In this document: positions 1 through 7,337 of the stretch, in pieces
Layout of the letters: each line of letters opens with the position of its first letter
Numbering within the stretch: position 1 is the first letter of the stretch
Assembly: GCA_021789355.1 (NCBI GenBank)
Contig: JAJYJR010000013.1
Span: 1 to 26,592 of the forward strand
Direction: 5' to 3'
DNA from: Chloroflexota bacterium
GTDB lineage: Bacteria; Chloroflexota; Limnocylindria; Limnocylindrales; CSP1-4
Length of the DNA stretch: 26,592 bases
The notes under the pieces: generated by a model
The model's input: the letters and a program-made list of their open reading frames with translations, nothing else
Told to the model about the DNA's origin: nothing
Database searches by the model: none
Translations under genes and position numbers: made by a program

Positions 1-32
1 GGCATCGCGGGCCTGTTCCGGGTGGCGCGATG

Positions 33-38
33 TACACT
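33..38 (+). promoter_or_regulatory. Putative -10 box for tRNA-Glu
   Basis: TACACT lies 10 bases before the first base of the mature tRNA, a suitable distance for a -10 element. No convincing -35 is visible 16-18 bases upstream. The same TACACTGC string recurs at 21463-21470 ahead of a small lysine-rich gene. Confidence 0.4.
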
Positions 39-48
39 GCCGGGCCGG

Positions 49-122
49 GGCCCCATCGTCTAGAGGCCCAGGACGCCGCCCTTTCAAGGCGGAGATCAGG
101 GGTTCGAATCCCCTTGGGGCCA
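49..122 (+). tRNA. trnE: tRNA-Glu (anticodon UUC)
   Basis: A complete cloverleaf can be folded by eye. The acceptor stem is GGCCCCA/TGGGGCC with discriminator A122. The D-arm is GTCT..GGAC. The anticodon arm is CCGCC-CTTTCAA-GGCGG with anticodon TTC at 83-85, and the T-arm is AGGGG-TTCGAAT-CCCCT. CCA is not encoded. Its 3' half (96-122) is shared, on the other strand, with the end of the serine recombinase gene, so this tRNA is the integration site of the element to its right. The gene remains intact after integration. Confidence 0.97.
96..122. other. Attachment site (attL-like) at tRNA-Glu 3' end
   Basis: The 27 bases from the recombinase stop codon (TGA, reverse of 96-98) to the tRNA discriminator base belong to both the tRNA T-arm/acceptor and the recombinase C-terminus. 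Integrative elements commonly use the 3' end of a tRNA gene and carry the integrase beside it. No direct-repeat copy (attR) was seen by eye elsewhere in the window. Confidence 0.6.
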
Positions 123-1598
123 CTCCCGCTGTCTGCCTGGGGATAGTCGGGCGAAGAACGGTCGTGCCGGAGGCGTCCACTCGATCGCCTCTAGCTCGCG
201 GTCGTTCACCACGACGCGCTCGATCACCATGCGGCAGAGCTCCTCCCGCCGAGTCGGCGATGCCTTCTCGATCGCCTCGGGGAGGGCGAGGAGCTTCGCG
301 CGGTAGGCGTCAAACGCCATCACCCGGTTCTCGTCGGGCAGCGCGTCCAGCGCCGCTCGGGTGGCGTCCCGGTCAGCCTGGTACTGCGTGTCGGTGAGAT
401 CGCCCCAGGCGTGCTGCTTCTTCAATTGTTCGAGGCGGGTGAGGAGCCGCGCTCGCTGCCGTCCGGCGAGGGCGAGATCGGGCGTCTCGAGCCTTCGCCG
501 CAGCTCCGTCCGCGCGGCATCGATGACGCTGCCGGGGAGGATCCCCTGCGCGATCTCGGCCAGGACGTCCGTCTCGATGGTCTCGGCCGGGCTGCGTCGG
601 GCGTGGCAGCCCAGCCTCGGGCAGCGGTAGTAGCGGATCTCGGTCCCCCGCTGCACGTGGGCCTCGCCCCGCATGCGCGCCCCGCAGGCGCAGTACACGA
701 GGCCCCGTAGGGAGTACTGGCGGAAGGGCCGGGGCTTGTTGCCGACGTACGTGCGCGCATGGATGGCGGCCATCGCGCGGCGGTACTCGGCCTCGCTGAT
801 GATCGGCTCGTGGCGTCCGGGCCGTTCGTCGTGACCCCGGTGCTCGACCACGAGCCCGGTGTACACGCGGCCTCGGCGCACGATGTCGCGGATCGCCTCC
901 CGCGACCAAGGTCCCCGGTGGGGCACGCCCTCGCGGTTCAGGATGGCGGCCACCTCGGCATAGGGGTGCTGCACGAGGAGCTGCCAGACCCGTCGCACCG
1001 CCGCCGCCTCCTCGGGCACCAGCGCGAGTTGCCGGGGGTGGACGAGGTTCCCGGCGTCATCGCGGAGACTCCGGTAGCCCAGCGGATCGTGCCCTCGGTG
1101 GCGGCCATCCTCGAAGAGGCGACGCTGGATCCCCGCCATGCGCTCGCTATCCAGATCGCGCTGCAGTTGGGCGGCCAGGCAGAGCTGGCCGAACAGGTAG
1201 CGGCCAGTGGCGCCGTCGAAGCGGGCCCCCGGGAGGTTCGCCACGAGGAGCGGCACCTGCCGGCGCTCGAGGAGGTCGCGCAGCTCGAGCATGAGCCTCG
1301 CGTTCCTCGCCAGCCTCGACAGGTCAGCCACCGCGATCGCGGCCACCTCCCCTGCCGCCAGCGCGCGGAGGAGGGCCTGGTAGCCGTCGCGTGCTGCCGA
1401 GTAGCCGGAGTTGTGCCCGCCGGAGTCCGAGATCACCCGCACCGATGCGCCGGCCGGCAGCACGGCCCGGCAGGCCGCCTCCTGCTGCGCGTCGGAGAGG
1501 TCGGCCGCGCTCGCCTCCTTGTAGGAACGGCGCACGTAGATGAGGTGCTGAGCCACCGCTCCATGAACGCTCGGCCGGGCCGGAACCGCAAGCGCCAT
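96..1598 (-). CDS. Large serine recombinase (site-specific integrase)
   Basis: A 500-aa protein that should catalyse integration and excision of the element through a covalent serine intermediate. The N-terminal resolvase domain has the catalytic context YVRRS (Ser25) and the conserved DLSRLARN motif. A recombinase DNA-binding domain follows (about 165-300). Next is a zinc ribbon near 310-350 (CACG and CPRLGC cysteines), and then a charged coiled-coil-like stretch (about 380-420), the usual layout of large serine integrases. The start ATG shares one base with the preceding gene's TGA (TGATG), implying translational coupling. The last residues (WPQGDSNP) are read from the antisense of tRNA-Glu and are not a family motif, so the stop codon was acquired from the target. 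Serine integrases more often target protein-coding genes, which makes this tRNA site noteworthy. Confidence 0.93.
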   Translation of the reverse strand: MALAVPARPSVHGAVAQHLIYVRRSYKEASAADLSDAQQEAACRAVLPAGASVRVISDSGGHNSGYSAARDGYQALLRALAAGEVAAIAVADLSRLARNARLMLELRDLLERRQVPLLVANLPGARFDGATGRYLFGQLCLAAQLQRDLDSERMAGIQRRLFEDGRHRGHDPLGYRSLRDDAGNLVHPRQLALVPEEAAAVRRVWQLLVQHPYAEVAAILNREGVPHRGPWSREAIRDIVRRGRVYTGLVVEHRGHDERPGRHEPIISEAEYRRAMAAIHARTYVGNKPRPFRQYSLRGLVYCACGARMRGEAHVQRGTEIRYYRCPRLGCHARRSPAETIETDVLAEIAQGILPGSVIDAARTELRRRLETPDLALAGRQRARLLTRLEQLKKQHAWGDLTDTQYQADRDATRAALDALPDENRVMAFDAYRAKLLALPEAIEKASPTRREELCRMVIERVVVNDRELEAIEWTPPARPFFARLSPGRQREWPQGDSNP

Positions 1599-1801
1599 CA
1601 GGGGGCCACCATCGGTGCCGGCACTTGTTCGGGCTTCGCGTCCGGGAGTCCGGAGACAGCATCCTGGGTCCCGATCGCGAGTGCGGCCTCGGCCGCCACA
1701 TCGGCGAGCCAGAGGGCCAGCCGCCCGAGCAGGTCGTCGTCGGGCTCAGCCGCGTCATGCGCGTGCCCGTTCCAGGGCCACGCCGTCGCCTGCCCGATCA
1801 T
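1598..1801 (-). CDS. Small hypothetical protein (67 aa) in recombinase operon
   Basis: Not recognised. The ORF begins MIGQATAW. It has an acidic patch followed by an amphipathic helix-like stretch (DDDLLGRLALWLADVAAEAAL) and a proline-rich tail. The start is chosen because its ATG overlaps the upstream gene's stop as ATGA. Its own TGA shares a base with the recombinase ATG. A conserved accessory or recombination-directionality role is possible from position alone, but there is no sequence evidence for it. Confidence 0.6.
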   Translation of the reverse strand: MIGQATAWPWNGHAHDAAEPDDDLLGRLALWLADVAAEAALAIGTQDAVSGLPDAKPEQVPAPMVAP

Positions 1802-2160
1802 CTGACCTGCTCCAGGACCGCGATGGCGGCCGCGACGCACGGTCGGCAGCGGTACCGATCGTCGGGGCCCAGCGGATCGCCGCACGAGCAGCAGGACTCG
1901 GGCGGGAACCGAATCCCCGGGCGGGCGAGGAGCAGCGGGATCGGACCGCTGCGCAGCACCTGCGCGGCCATGACGGTGGCGCGCCAGCCGATGGGATCCG
2001 CGTCGAACAGCGCCAGGATCACATCGCGGTGGCCGGCCAGGGCCGCGCGCTCCGTCTCGGACAGCGCCTCCCGCGGGCGGTAGCGCAGGCGACCGTCGGG
2101 CGCGGGCACGAGGAGGATGCCGCGCCGGCGGAGCGATCCGAGCAGCTCGGCTGGGGTCAT
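1798..2160 (-). CDS. TubC N-terminal docking-domain-like protein with zinc ribbon (120 aa)
   Basis: Residues 1-52 (MTPAELLGSLRRRGILL to HRDVILALFD) resemble the TubC_N fold. That docking domain is known from PKS/NRPS assembly lines but also occurs as a stand-alone or N-terminal module in phage-like and integrative elements. The C-terminal part carries two cysteine pairs (C90/C93 and C105/C108) suited to a zinc ribbon. The start at 2160 is preferred over an in-frame start at 2175 because it gives a 4-base ATGA overlap with the end of the Prim-Pol gene. The stop overlaps the next start in the same way. Inference: it may dock to the replication protein or recombinase. Biochemical function is unknown. 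Confidence 0.7.
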   Translation of the reverse strand: MTPAELLGSLRRRGILLVPAPDGRLRYRPREALSETERAALAGHRDVILALFDADPIGWRATVMAAQVLRSGPIPLLLARPGIRFPPESCCSCGDPLGPDDRYRCRPCVAAAIAVLEQVR

Positions 2161-4706
2161 CCGATGGTTCCCCACTCGTCCGACGCAGCCTGGTCTCCCT
2201 CGGGAAGCGGACCGGCGAACCAGTCACGCAGGTCGGCCGGTTCAGGGGGAGCAGGATGCCGGTCAGGCCGCAGCTCGGGCTGGCGAGCTGCCCCGTCGGG
2301 CTCGAACGCTGAGGATTCGGTTCCTGCGGAATCCATGGACACAATGGACAGAACGTCGTCCTGCCCGGGGCTTCTGATGAGTTCTGGCCATTTCGTCCAT
2401 GCGCTATGGACGATTGCTGGGTTCGTCTCGAATCGATGCGATGGTCGACCAACGCTGCGCTCGAGCGCGAGCTGACGAACCCAGCCGTGGTCCTCGAGGG
2501 CGGCGAGTCCTGCGCTGAGACCGTCGACGGTTGCGAACATCGCCTGCCCACGGAGGGCGCGGAACGCCTCCCGCTGCGTAAACGAGATCTGATGGGTGGC
2601 CACGATCCAGCGCCCGATCCGCCGCGCCGCCTCGAGGCGAGGGTCGGCGCCCATCAGGTCGAAGGCGGCGAGCGCGTGGTCGATGAGGTAGGCCCCGATG
2701 TCGAGCGCAGCAGCCATCGTGGAGACCTGGATGAGGGTATCCCAGCCCGACGTGAACGTCTCGGCCAGGTGCAGGAGGCCGGCGATCCGCACTACGGCGC
2801 CGTCGAGCTTCGAGGACCATCCTTGGACGTGGCCGAGGTCCGCGTCGGGCCGTCGGCGGGGCTCGATCTCAGCCCTCCAGGCCGCGAGGAGCGCCGAGGC
2901 GTCGCTCCCGAGGTGGAGCGTGGCCGGCTCAGCCAGCCGATCGAACGATGCGGCGAGGGCGCGCAGCGACGTGTCGTAACGCTGGCGCACAGCCTCAGGC
3001 ACGGGCAAGGTTGCCGTCTTCCGATACCCGACCGTGCCCGGTGGGATCGAGAACAGGAACCGGTGGAGGAGCCCGCGGCCGGCGAAGTCGCTCACCCGCG
3101 CGGCCCTGGCCAGAACGTAGGGCTGAACGGCCAGGCCGATGGTCAGGGCGGGCCGGTCGACGAACTCCGGCGGACGTCCCCGTCGATCGACCCGGATGGG
3201 GTCGCCGGCATGGCCGCACAGGTAGACATCGAGGTTCGGGATGCCGGAGGAGTAGCGGCCGGCCATGATGTCGAAGATCCCGCCCTCCGCCGACAGCACG
3301 GCCATGCGGCCCCCGTTCTCGTGGAGCAGCGAGGCGAGCTTCTCGGGCGTCACATCGGCCGTGAACAATCGCGGGGGAGCGGCGACGTCGAGACGGTCGA
3401 GGGCCGATGACAGGGTGCGAGCTTGCTCCTCGTAGGCGAGCCGTTCATTCGGGTCCTTGGCTGAGGCGGCGGCCTTCTCCGCCTTCGCGAGCGAGGCTTC
3501 GGCAATCCGGCGGATCGTCGCCTGTTCCGCGATGTCCGGTTGCGCCTGCTCGACGAGGACCCGCTCGTAGGCGACGATCGGGCCGATGACGTCCCGATGC
3601 ACCGGGCTCTTGCGCTCGCCGGGCTCCATAGCCACGGCGACGAACACGTTCAGCCCCTCGCGCCAGCCGGAAACGGGCTCAATCTCGACATGCCCGGCCA
3701 CCACCGTGGCGAGCGCCGCAAGCACGAACATCGCAGCCATGTCCGGCGGCGTCTGGGTGGCCTCCGCCTCCGCCGCCACGAACGACCGCAGCCAGTCCGG
3801 TAGTCCGCCGACTGGGAATACCGGTAACTCGGTGCTCCGGTCGAGCGACAGCGGTGTCTCCCAGGGCCCCGGAGGTCGAACCGAAGCTGACGCCTCCCCG
3901 TCGCCGATCGGATCGGCGTCAAACCTGGTCTCCACGTCCCCGATGGCCCGGCGGACCTCGTCGTCGTTCTTCGGTGGCGCGCAGCGCTCGAGGTTCAACG
4001 CCCGCACGGCATCGAAGAGCGCTTGCCCGGCCAGGCCCTTGCCACGGAACAGGCGGGCCGCGTCACGGAGGAAGTCGTGGCGCCTGCCGGCGCCGATCTT
4101 GGCGCCCGGCTGTCCTGGCGGGGTCGGCGGCTCGCGGTACGCGAGCAGGGCCTGCGCCCACGCCAGCGGCAGCTCGGCGATAGGGCGAGGTCGACCATCC
4201 ACGCCACGCTCCAGTTGGTACACGATGCCCGACGCATGGCGGGAGCCAGCGCCGATGAGGTAGCCCGTGTCGCCCCACCGCGTGACGACGCCGAATGGGT
4301 GGCCCGTGGGGCGCTCGAGGCCCGCTGGCCAACCGAAGATGAGGTGCCGGCCATTGCCGGTGATCGTCGTCAACGTCGCCGGCAACGGCCCGAGGCGGTC
4401 GGCGAGGTCAGCTAACGTCTGCGGCACCTGGCCATCTACGTCCCACCCGAAGGCGCCGGGTGGCGGGGTGATCCCGATGTTCGGCTCTGAGGGAGCCGCA
4501 AGGAACGTCCGGATCAGCGCCTCATCGCGGGTGGCGGCCTTGAAACCGTTGGGAGGAACGGGGTGCTTCCCGGGGTTCTTGCACAAGCGTCCGGCAGGGC
4601 AACGGCACGAGCCGTCGGCGGTGGGGCTCCACACTGGGAACACGCCGAATCCCTGTCGCGCGTACCAGACTGCCAGCTTGACGCGCGAGCTCTTGGTGGT
4701 GCTCAT
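2157..4706 (-). CDS. Bifunctional primase/polymerase (Prim-Pol) - DUF3987 helicase-like replication protein
   Basis: An 849-aa replication protein of the integrative element. The N-terminal archaeo-eukaryotic primase/polymerase domain (about 10-190) has a Cys/GKHP cluster (CKNPGKHP), the metal-binding DVD motif (D89, D91), GNGRHLIFG (H121), and the GYLIGAGSRHASGIVY segment. The central region (about 300-700) matches the DUF3987/YfjI-type ATPase, with a Walker-A-like PGERKS and EGLNVFVAVAM before it. The C-terminal 150 residues are probably a winged helix plus a Pro/Glu-rich tail. Prim-Pol proteins initiate replication in several actinobacterial integrative elements. It starts with ATGA overlap to the gene before it and ends with ATGA overlap to the TubC-like gene, so the operon is fully coupled. 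No FtsK-like translocase is seen nearby, so self-transfer is not supported. Confidence 0.9.
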   Translation of the reverse strand: MSTTKSSRVKLAVWYARQGFGVFPVWSPTADGSCRCPAGRLCKNPGKHPVPPNGFKAATRDEALIRTFLAAPSEPNIGITPPPGAFGWDVDGQVPQTLADLADRLGPLPATLTTITGNGRHLIFGWPAGLERPTGHPFGVVTRWGDTGYLIGAGSRHASGIVYQLERGVDGRPRPIAELPLAWAQALLAYREPPTPPGQPGAKIGAGRRHDFLRDAARLFRGKGLAGQALFDAVRALNLERCAPPKNDDEVRRAIGDVETRFDADPIGDGEASASVRPPGPWETPLSLDRSTELPVFPVGGLPDWLRSFVAAEAEATQTPPDMAAMFVLAALATVVAGHVEIEPVSGWREGLNVFVAVAMEPGERKSPVHRDVIGPIVAYERVLVEQAQPDIAEQATIRRIAEASLAKAEKAAASAKDPNERLAYEEQARTLSSALDRLDVAAPPRLFTADVTPEKLASLLHENGGRMAVLSAEGGIFDIMAGRYSSGIPNLDVYLCGHAGDPIRVDRRGRPPEFVDRPALTIGLAVQPYVLARAARVSDFAGRGLLHRFLFSIPPGTVGYRKTATLPVPEAVRQRYDTSLRALAASFDRLAEPATLHLGSDASALLAAWRAEIEPRRRPDADLGHVQGWSSKLDGAVVRIAGLLHLAETFTSGWDTLIQVSTMAAALDIGAYLIDHALAAFDLMGADPRLEAARRIGRWIVATHQISFTQREAFRALRGQAMFATVDGLSAGLAALEDHGWVRQLALERSVGRPSHRFETNPAIVHSAWTKWPELIRSPGQDDVLSIVSMDSAGTESSAFEPDGAARQPELRPDRHPAPPEPADLRDWFAGPLPEGDQAASDEWGTIG

Positions 4707-5263
4707 GCGACCGGCCTCGCCACGATGCCGCAGTGGAGGTTGCGGACCCGCTCGCGGAGCTCGTCGGAGGGCTCGACGACCAACCGGGAGCCGGTATCAC
4801 AGGCCAAGGGGCCAACGCGAGGGCACGCCTCGCGGCTGGTTGCGGCGCCGCTGCACTGCGCCTCCGAGGCCAGACGCGCCTTCTGGGCGACCCGGCGCGC
4901 TAGCTCCGCTGAGATCGCGGCTTCTCTCAACTCGGGGAGCGTGTGTGGCTCGCTCAGCATGCGCGCCGCCCAGGCCACCAGCACAAGGTCGCGGGACTCG
5001 GACGGCGGCGACTCGGTTGATGCCGCCCCGGCCAGCACGGGACCGGCGCCGTGCTCTGGCTCGTCTGCTTCCGGAGATGGCACACCCGGCTGGGCCGCCC
5101 CAGGAGCAGGCGCCGGCACTGGGCGGATCTGACCGCCGGGTCTGCTTACCTCCGCGGTGGTGGCGATACGCTCGGGCGATAGGGCGTCGCACCTCTCGAG
5201 CCCTTGCCGCGCTTCCTGGCGTCCGGCTTCGGGATCCCCGCCTAGGTCTCCACCGCGCACCAC
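4703..5263 (-). CDS. Hypothetical protein (186 aa), first gene of the replication operon
   Basis: Not recognised. The N-terminal half is rich in Pro, Ala and Glu and probably disordered. Residues from about 90 on (LVLVAWAARMLSEPHTLPEL) are helical. Several cysteines in the C-terminal half (AQCSGA, REACPR, LACDTG, NLHCGI) could bind metal. The start is the first of two adjacent GTG codons (5263-5258). A TAATCT box ends 6 bases upstream, so the transcript probably begins at or next to the start codon (leaderless). Its stop overlaps the Prim-Pol ATG as ATGA. By position it is an element replication or regulatory protein; that is inference. Confidence 0.6.
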   Translation of the reverse strand: MVRGGDLGGDPEAGRQEARQGLERCDALSPERIATTAEVSRPGGQIRPVPAPAPGAAQPGVPSPEADEPEHGAGPVLAGAASTESPPSESRDLVLVAWAARMLSEPHTLPELREAAISAELARRVAQKARLASEAQCSGAATSREACPRVGPLACDTGSRLVVEPSDELRERVRNLHCGIVARPVA

Positions 5264-5315
5264 TCGGCTAGATTATTGCCGCCACGTATCGGAGTCTTCA
5301 GCGCGAGGGGACGAA
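5258..5315. promoter_or_regulatory. Divergent promoter region of the element
   Basis: An AT-rich box at 5269-5277 (TAGATTATT) lies in otherwise GC-rich DNA between divergent genes. Read on the minus strand it gives TAATCT at 5275-5270, which would start RNA at about the GTG codon at 5263. Read on the plus strand, TAGATT at 5269-5274 would start RNA near 5281 for the gene at 5316. No strong -35 is visible for either. Confidence 0.4.
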
Positions 5316-5993
5316 TTGACAGGCAATCGGACGGATAGATCCCAGACAAGACGCCGCGGCCCGTCGTATCCCGATCGCATCATCGAGAATGCCAGGTCAC
5401 TGCGACGGGCGGGCCTGGCTCCCGCTCAGATCAAACAGCGGCTGGAGGCCGAGAGCGGGGCAGACCTCCCCGGCGGAGACGTGCCTGAGAGCACCATCAA
5501 GTACTGGATCCGCAACGTCCGGCAGGACGCCTCGGGGGCGTGGCACTTATGGGAGGCAGCTGCAGGGACTGATCCGGACCCTGTGCTGACCGCCGCATGG
5601 CTGGGGGCGATCCGGTGGGCCACCTATGAGCGGGTGTCATACCTCACCAACAAGGAGGCCCGCTGGATCACCCTGCTTGTCCGCCTGGGGGCAACTGGAA
5701 GTCGCTCGTCCGGCGATGAGTTCATCTCCGCCCATCTTGACGTGTACAACCTCGCGCGGAGATTCATCGAGGCGGAGAGGGCCCATGACGAGGTGGCGCT
5801 CGAGCGACTGCAGCGCATAGCCTGCCGACGCGCGGCCGATCATGCGTGGCCTGAGCTCGACTTCGGCGCCGAGCCGGACCTGGACGCGATATTCCCGCCG
5901 GAGACGTGGTCAAGTTGGTGGGCGCTTGAGCCGAGGGGCGCGGCATACTCGCCACCCTCTAACCGACGTCCGCCGGTGGGGCGCGTGAGGTAG
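5316..5993 (+). CDS. Hypothetical protein with HTH-like N-terminus (225 aa)
   Basis: The N-terminal segment (YPDRIIENARSLRRAGLAPA through ESTIKYWIRNV, about residues 15-65) has the spacing of a resolvase/transposase-type helix-turn-helix. The rest is an unrecognised helical domain with many Trp and Arg residues (AAWLGAIRWATYERVSYL, DEFISAHLDVYNLARRFIEA). The reading frame is open further upstream. A TTG start at 5316 is preferred because GAGGGG (5305-5310) sits five bases before it and because it clears the promoter of the divergent operon. Divergent placement from the Prim-Pol operon suggests a regulator of element replication or integration; this is inference. Confidence 0.6.
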   Translation: MTGNRTDRSQTRRRGPSYPDRIIENARSLRRAGLAPAQIKQRLEAESGADLPGGDVPESTIKYWIRNVRQDASGAWHLWEAAAGTDPDPVLTAAWLGAIRWATYERVSYLTNKEARWITLLVRLGATGSRSSGDEFISAHLDVYNLARRFIEAERAHDEVALERLQRIACRRAADHAWPELDFGAEPDLDAIFPPETWSSWWALEPRGAAYSPPSNRRPPVGRVR

Positions 5994-6302
5994 CCGGGTG
6001 ACGAGGCGCGGCTCGAGCGCGCGAGTACCGACCAGAACAAGCCACGGAAGGATCCTGGCGGCGGCCATCGGGATCACTCCGCCCACGATGAAACAGGGCA
6101 CGGGCGTGATGGGCGCTGCCGTGCAGAGGCCGACAGGCTCCAGCACGCGCGCGATCGGTCCACCTCCACGTGCCTTGGGGACAGCGATCGAAACCTACCG
6201 CCGGCGGGGGGTACTGAGCGGGCCACACTCGCGGTCGTCGAGGCCCTATTCCGCGACGGTTCCACGCCCGCTGAAGGTCGCTGAGCTCGGACCCCAGAAG
6301 AC
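5994..6302. other. Intergenic stretch without a supported gene
   Basis: Several short open frames cross this stretch on both strands, but none combines a ribosome-binding site with a recognisable protein. A minus-strand frame around 5990-6145 is hydrophobic (PCFIVGGVIPMAAARILPWL) but lacks any other support. I call nothing here. Confidence 0.5.
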
Positions 6303-6425
6303 CCATGACCGGCGGCGCTAAGGGTGGAGCCGATAAAGAGCCGCCCGGACGTAGTCGAGACGCGGACTATGGTCGACGCTCGCGCTTCAAGTGGGTGGTC
6401 GGGACGGGCGAAAGCACGGATCCGT
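6303..6425 (+). CDS. Possible 40-aa small ORF
   Basis: ATG at 6303, stop TAG at 6423-6425. The product contains DKEPPGRSRDADYGRRSRF and ends KWVVGTGESTDP, a charged, protein-like composition. There is no good ribosome-binding site and no family is recognised. It could be a small element protein or a remnant. Low confidence. Confidence 0.22.
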
Positions 6426-6460
6426 AGGCGGCGCAGCCCTCTCTGCGCCCGCGGAGCGCT

Positions 6461-6685
6461 GTGGAAACCGCAGCTGACCAGTTCGCACAGGAAGCTGAGA
6501 CGGCGGTTGCTCTCGCCTTGCGCTGCACAGGGCGTCGCCAACGCGATCCCGAACGGCTGTTCGAATGGATCGAACTGGGCGATAATGCGGGTGCACTCGG
6601 CTCGACGGACGGACTGTCAGATTCACTAGGTGACAGTGGTACCGTGACCGTCCGCGTGAGGAGGCCCGCGAATGATCGAGGCTGA
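6461..6685 (+). CDS. Possible small protein (74 aa) overlapping the antitoxin start
   Basis: A GTG start at 6461 has GGAG a few bases upstream (6452-6455). The product starts METAADQFAQEAETAVALAL and contains PERLFEWIELGDNAGAL, which looks helical and genuine, but no family is recognised. It overlaps the first 14 bases of the antitoxin gene in another frame. The alternative is that this stretch is only the promoter region of the toxin-antitoxin operon. If it is real, translational coupling with the antitoxin is possible. Confidence 0.3.
   Translation: METAADQFAQEAETAVALALRCTGRRQRDPERLFEWIELGDNAGALGSTDGLSDSLGDSGTVTVRVRRPANDRG
6613..6637. promoter_or_regulatory. Candidate operator: 7-bp inverted repeat before the TA operon
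   Basis: ACTGTCA (6613-6619) and TGACAGT (6631-6637) are perfect inverted repeats separated by 11 bases. They lie 35 bases before the antitoxin start. Type II TA operons are usually repressed by their own antitoxin at such sites. The antitoxin here has an N-terminal HTH-like segment, so autoregulation is a reasonable inference. Confidence 0.4.
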
Positions 6686-7337
6686 AGAGCCGATCTACAC
6701 GCTCGCGGAAGCGGCGCGGTACGTCGCGTCGTCGGCGCAAACGATCGCACGCTGGCGCGCGGGCTACTCATTCCCGACGCGGACGGGACGAGGCCAGTCG
6801 AGCCAGCTGACGAGCGGGGCCACGAGCGGCAGGCTCTCGTTCACGGACCTGCTCGAAGTCGCAGTCGTGGCTGCTGCCCGAAAAGCAAACATCCCGATGC
6901 GCGCGGTCCGTCGGGCGATCGACGCTGCCAAGGACATCTACAACGTCGAGCAGCCGCTCGTGCAGATCAGGTTCAAGCACGACGGGCGCGAGATCTTCAC
7001 CCAGGAGCTGGAGGAGGGCGGTCGTGACCGGTTCGTGAACCTGTCGCGCCGCGGCCAGATTGCCTGGCAGCACATAGAGGACGTCCTGCAGAACCTCGAC
7101 TACAACGGCGACGGCATCGCCTATCGCTGGTGGCCGGCGGGGCACGACGAGCCGATCGTCATCGATCCCCGCGTATCCTTCGGCCGTCCGTACGTGTTCA
7201 GGCGGGGGGTCAGCACGGACGCAGTCCGCAGCCGGTTCCGCGCCGGTCAGTCGCTCGACGATATCGCCGACGATCTCAGCATGTCGGTCCCCGAAGCCGA
7301 GGCCGCCCTCCGATTCGAGATGCCTGAAGCGGCGTGA
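6672..7337 (+). CDS. VapB45-like antitoxin (MerR-like HTH + DUF433)
   Basis: A 221-aa protein. Residues 7-60 (IYTLAEAARYVASSAQTIAR, FPTRTGRG, RLSFTDLLEVAVV) form a MerR-like DNA-binding region. The C-terminal 55 residues (IVIDPRVSFGRPYVFRRGVS, RFRAGQSLDDIADDL, VPEAEAALRFEM) are a canonical DUF433 domain. DUF433 proteins pair with PIN-like toxins, as in VapBC45 of Mycobacterium tuberculosis. It should neutralise the downstream toxin and repress its own operon. GAGGAGG at 6658-6664 is a strong ribosome-binding site 7 bases before the ATG. Its TGA overlaps the toxin GTG as GTGA, ensuring coupled translation. Confidence 0.88.
   Translation: MIEAEEPIYTLAEAARYVASSAQTIARWRAGYSFPTRTGRGQSSQLTSGATSGRLSFTDLLEVAVVAAARKANIPMRAVRRAIDAAKDIYNVEQPLVQIRFKHDGREIFTQELEEGGRDRFVNLSRRGQIAWQHIEDVLQNLDYNGDGIAYRWWPAGHDEPIVIDPRVSFGRPYVFRRGVSTDAVRSRFRAGQSLDDIADDLSMSVPEAEAALRFEMPEAA

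Noticed and set aside
759..1805. 348-aa plus-strand frame
   Set aside because: Antisense to the serine recombinase; no family resemblance.
2157..5263. Conjugative element (AICE-like) interpretation
   Set aside because: Prim-Pol and an integrase fit, but no FtsK/TraB-like translocase or relaxase occurs in the window, so transfer ability is not supported.
5910..6146. Hydrophobic 78-aa minus-strand frame
   Set aside because: It has a membrane-like patch but no ribosome-binding site, no recognised family, and overlaps the end of the HTH-like gene.
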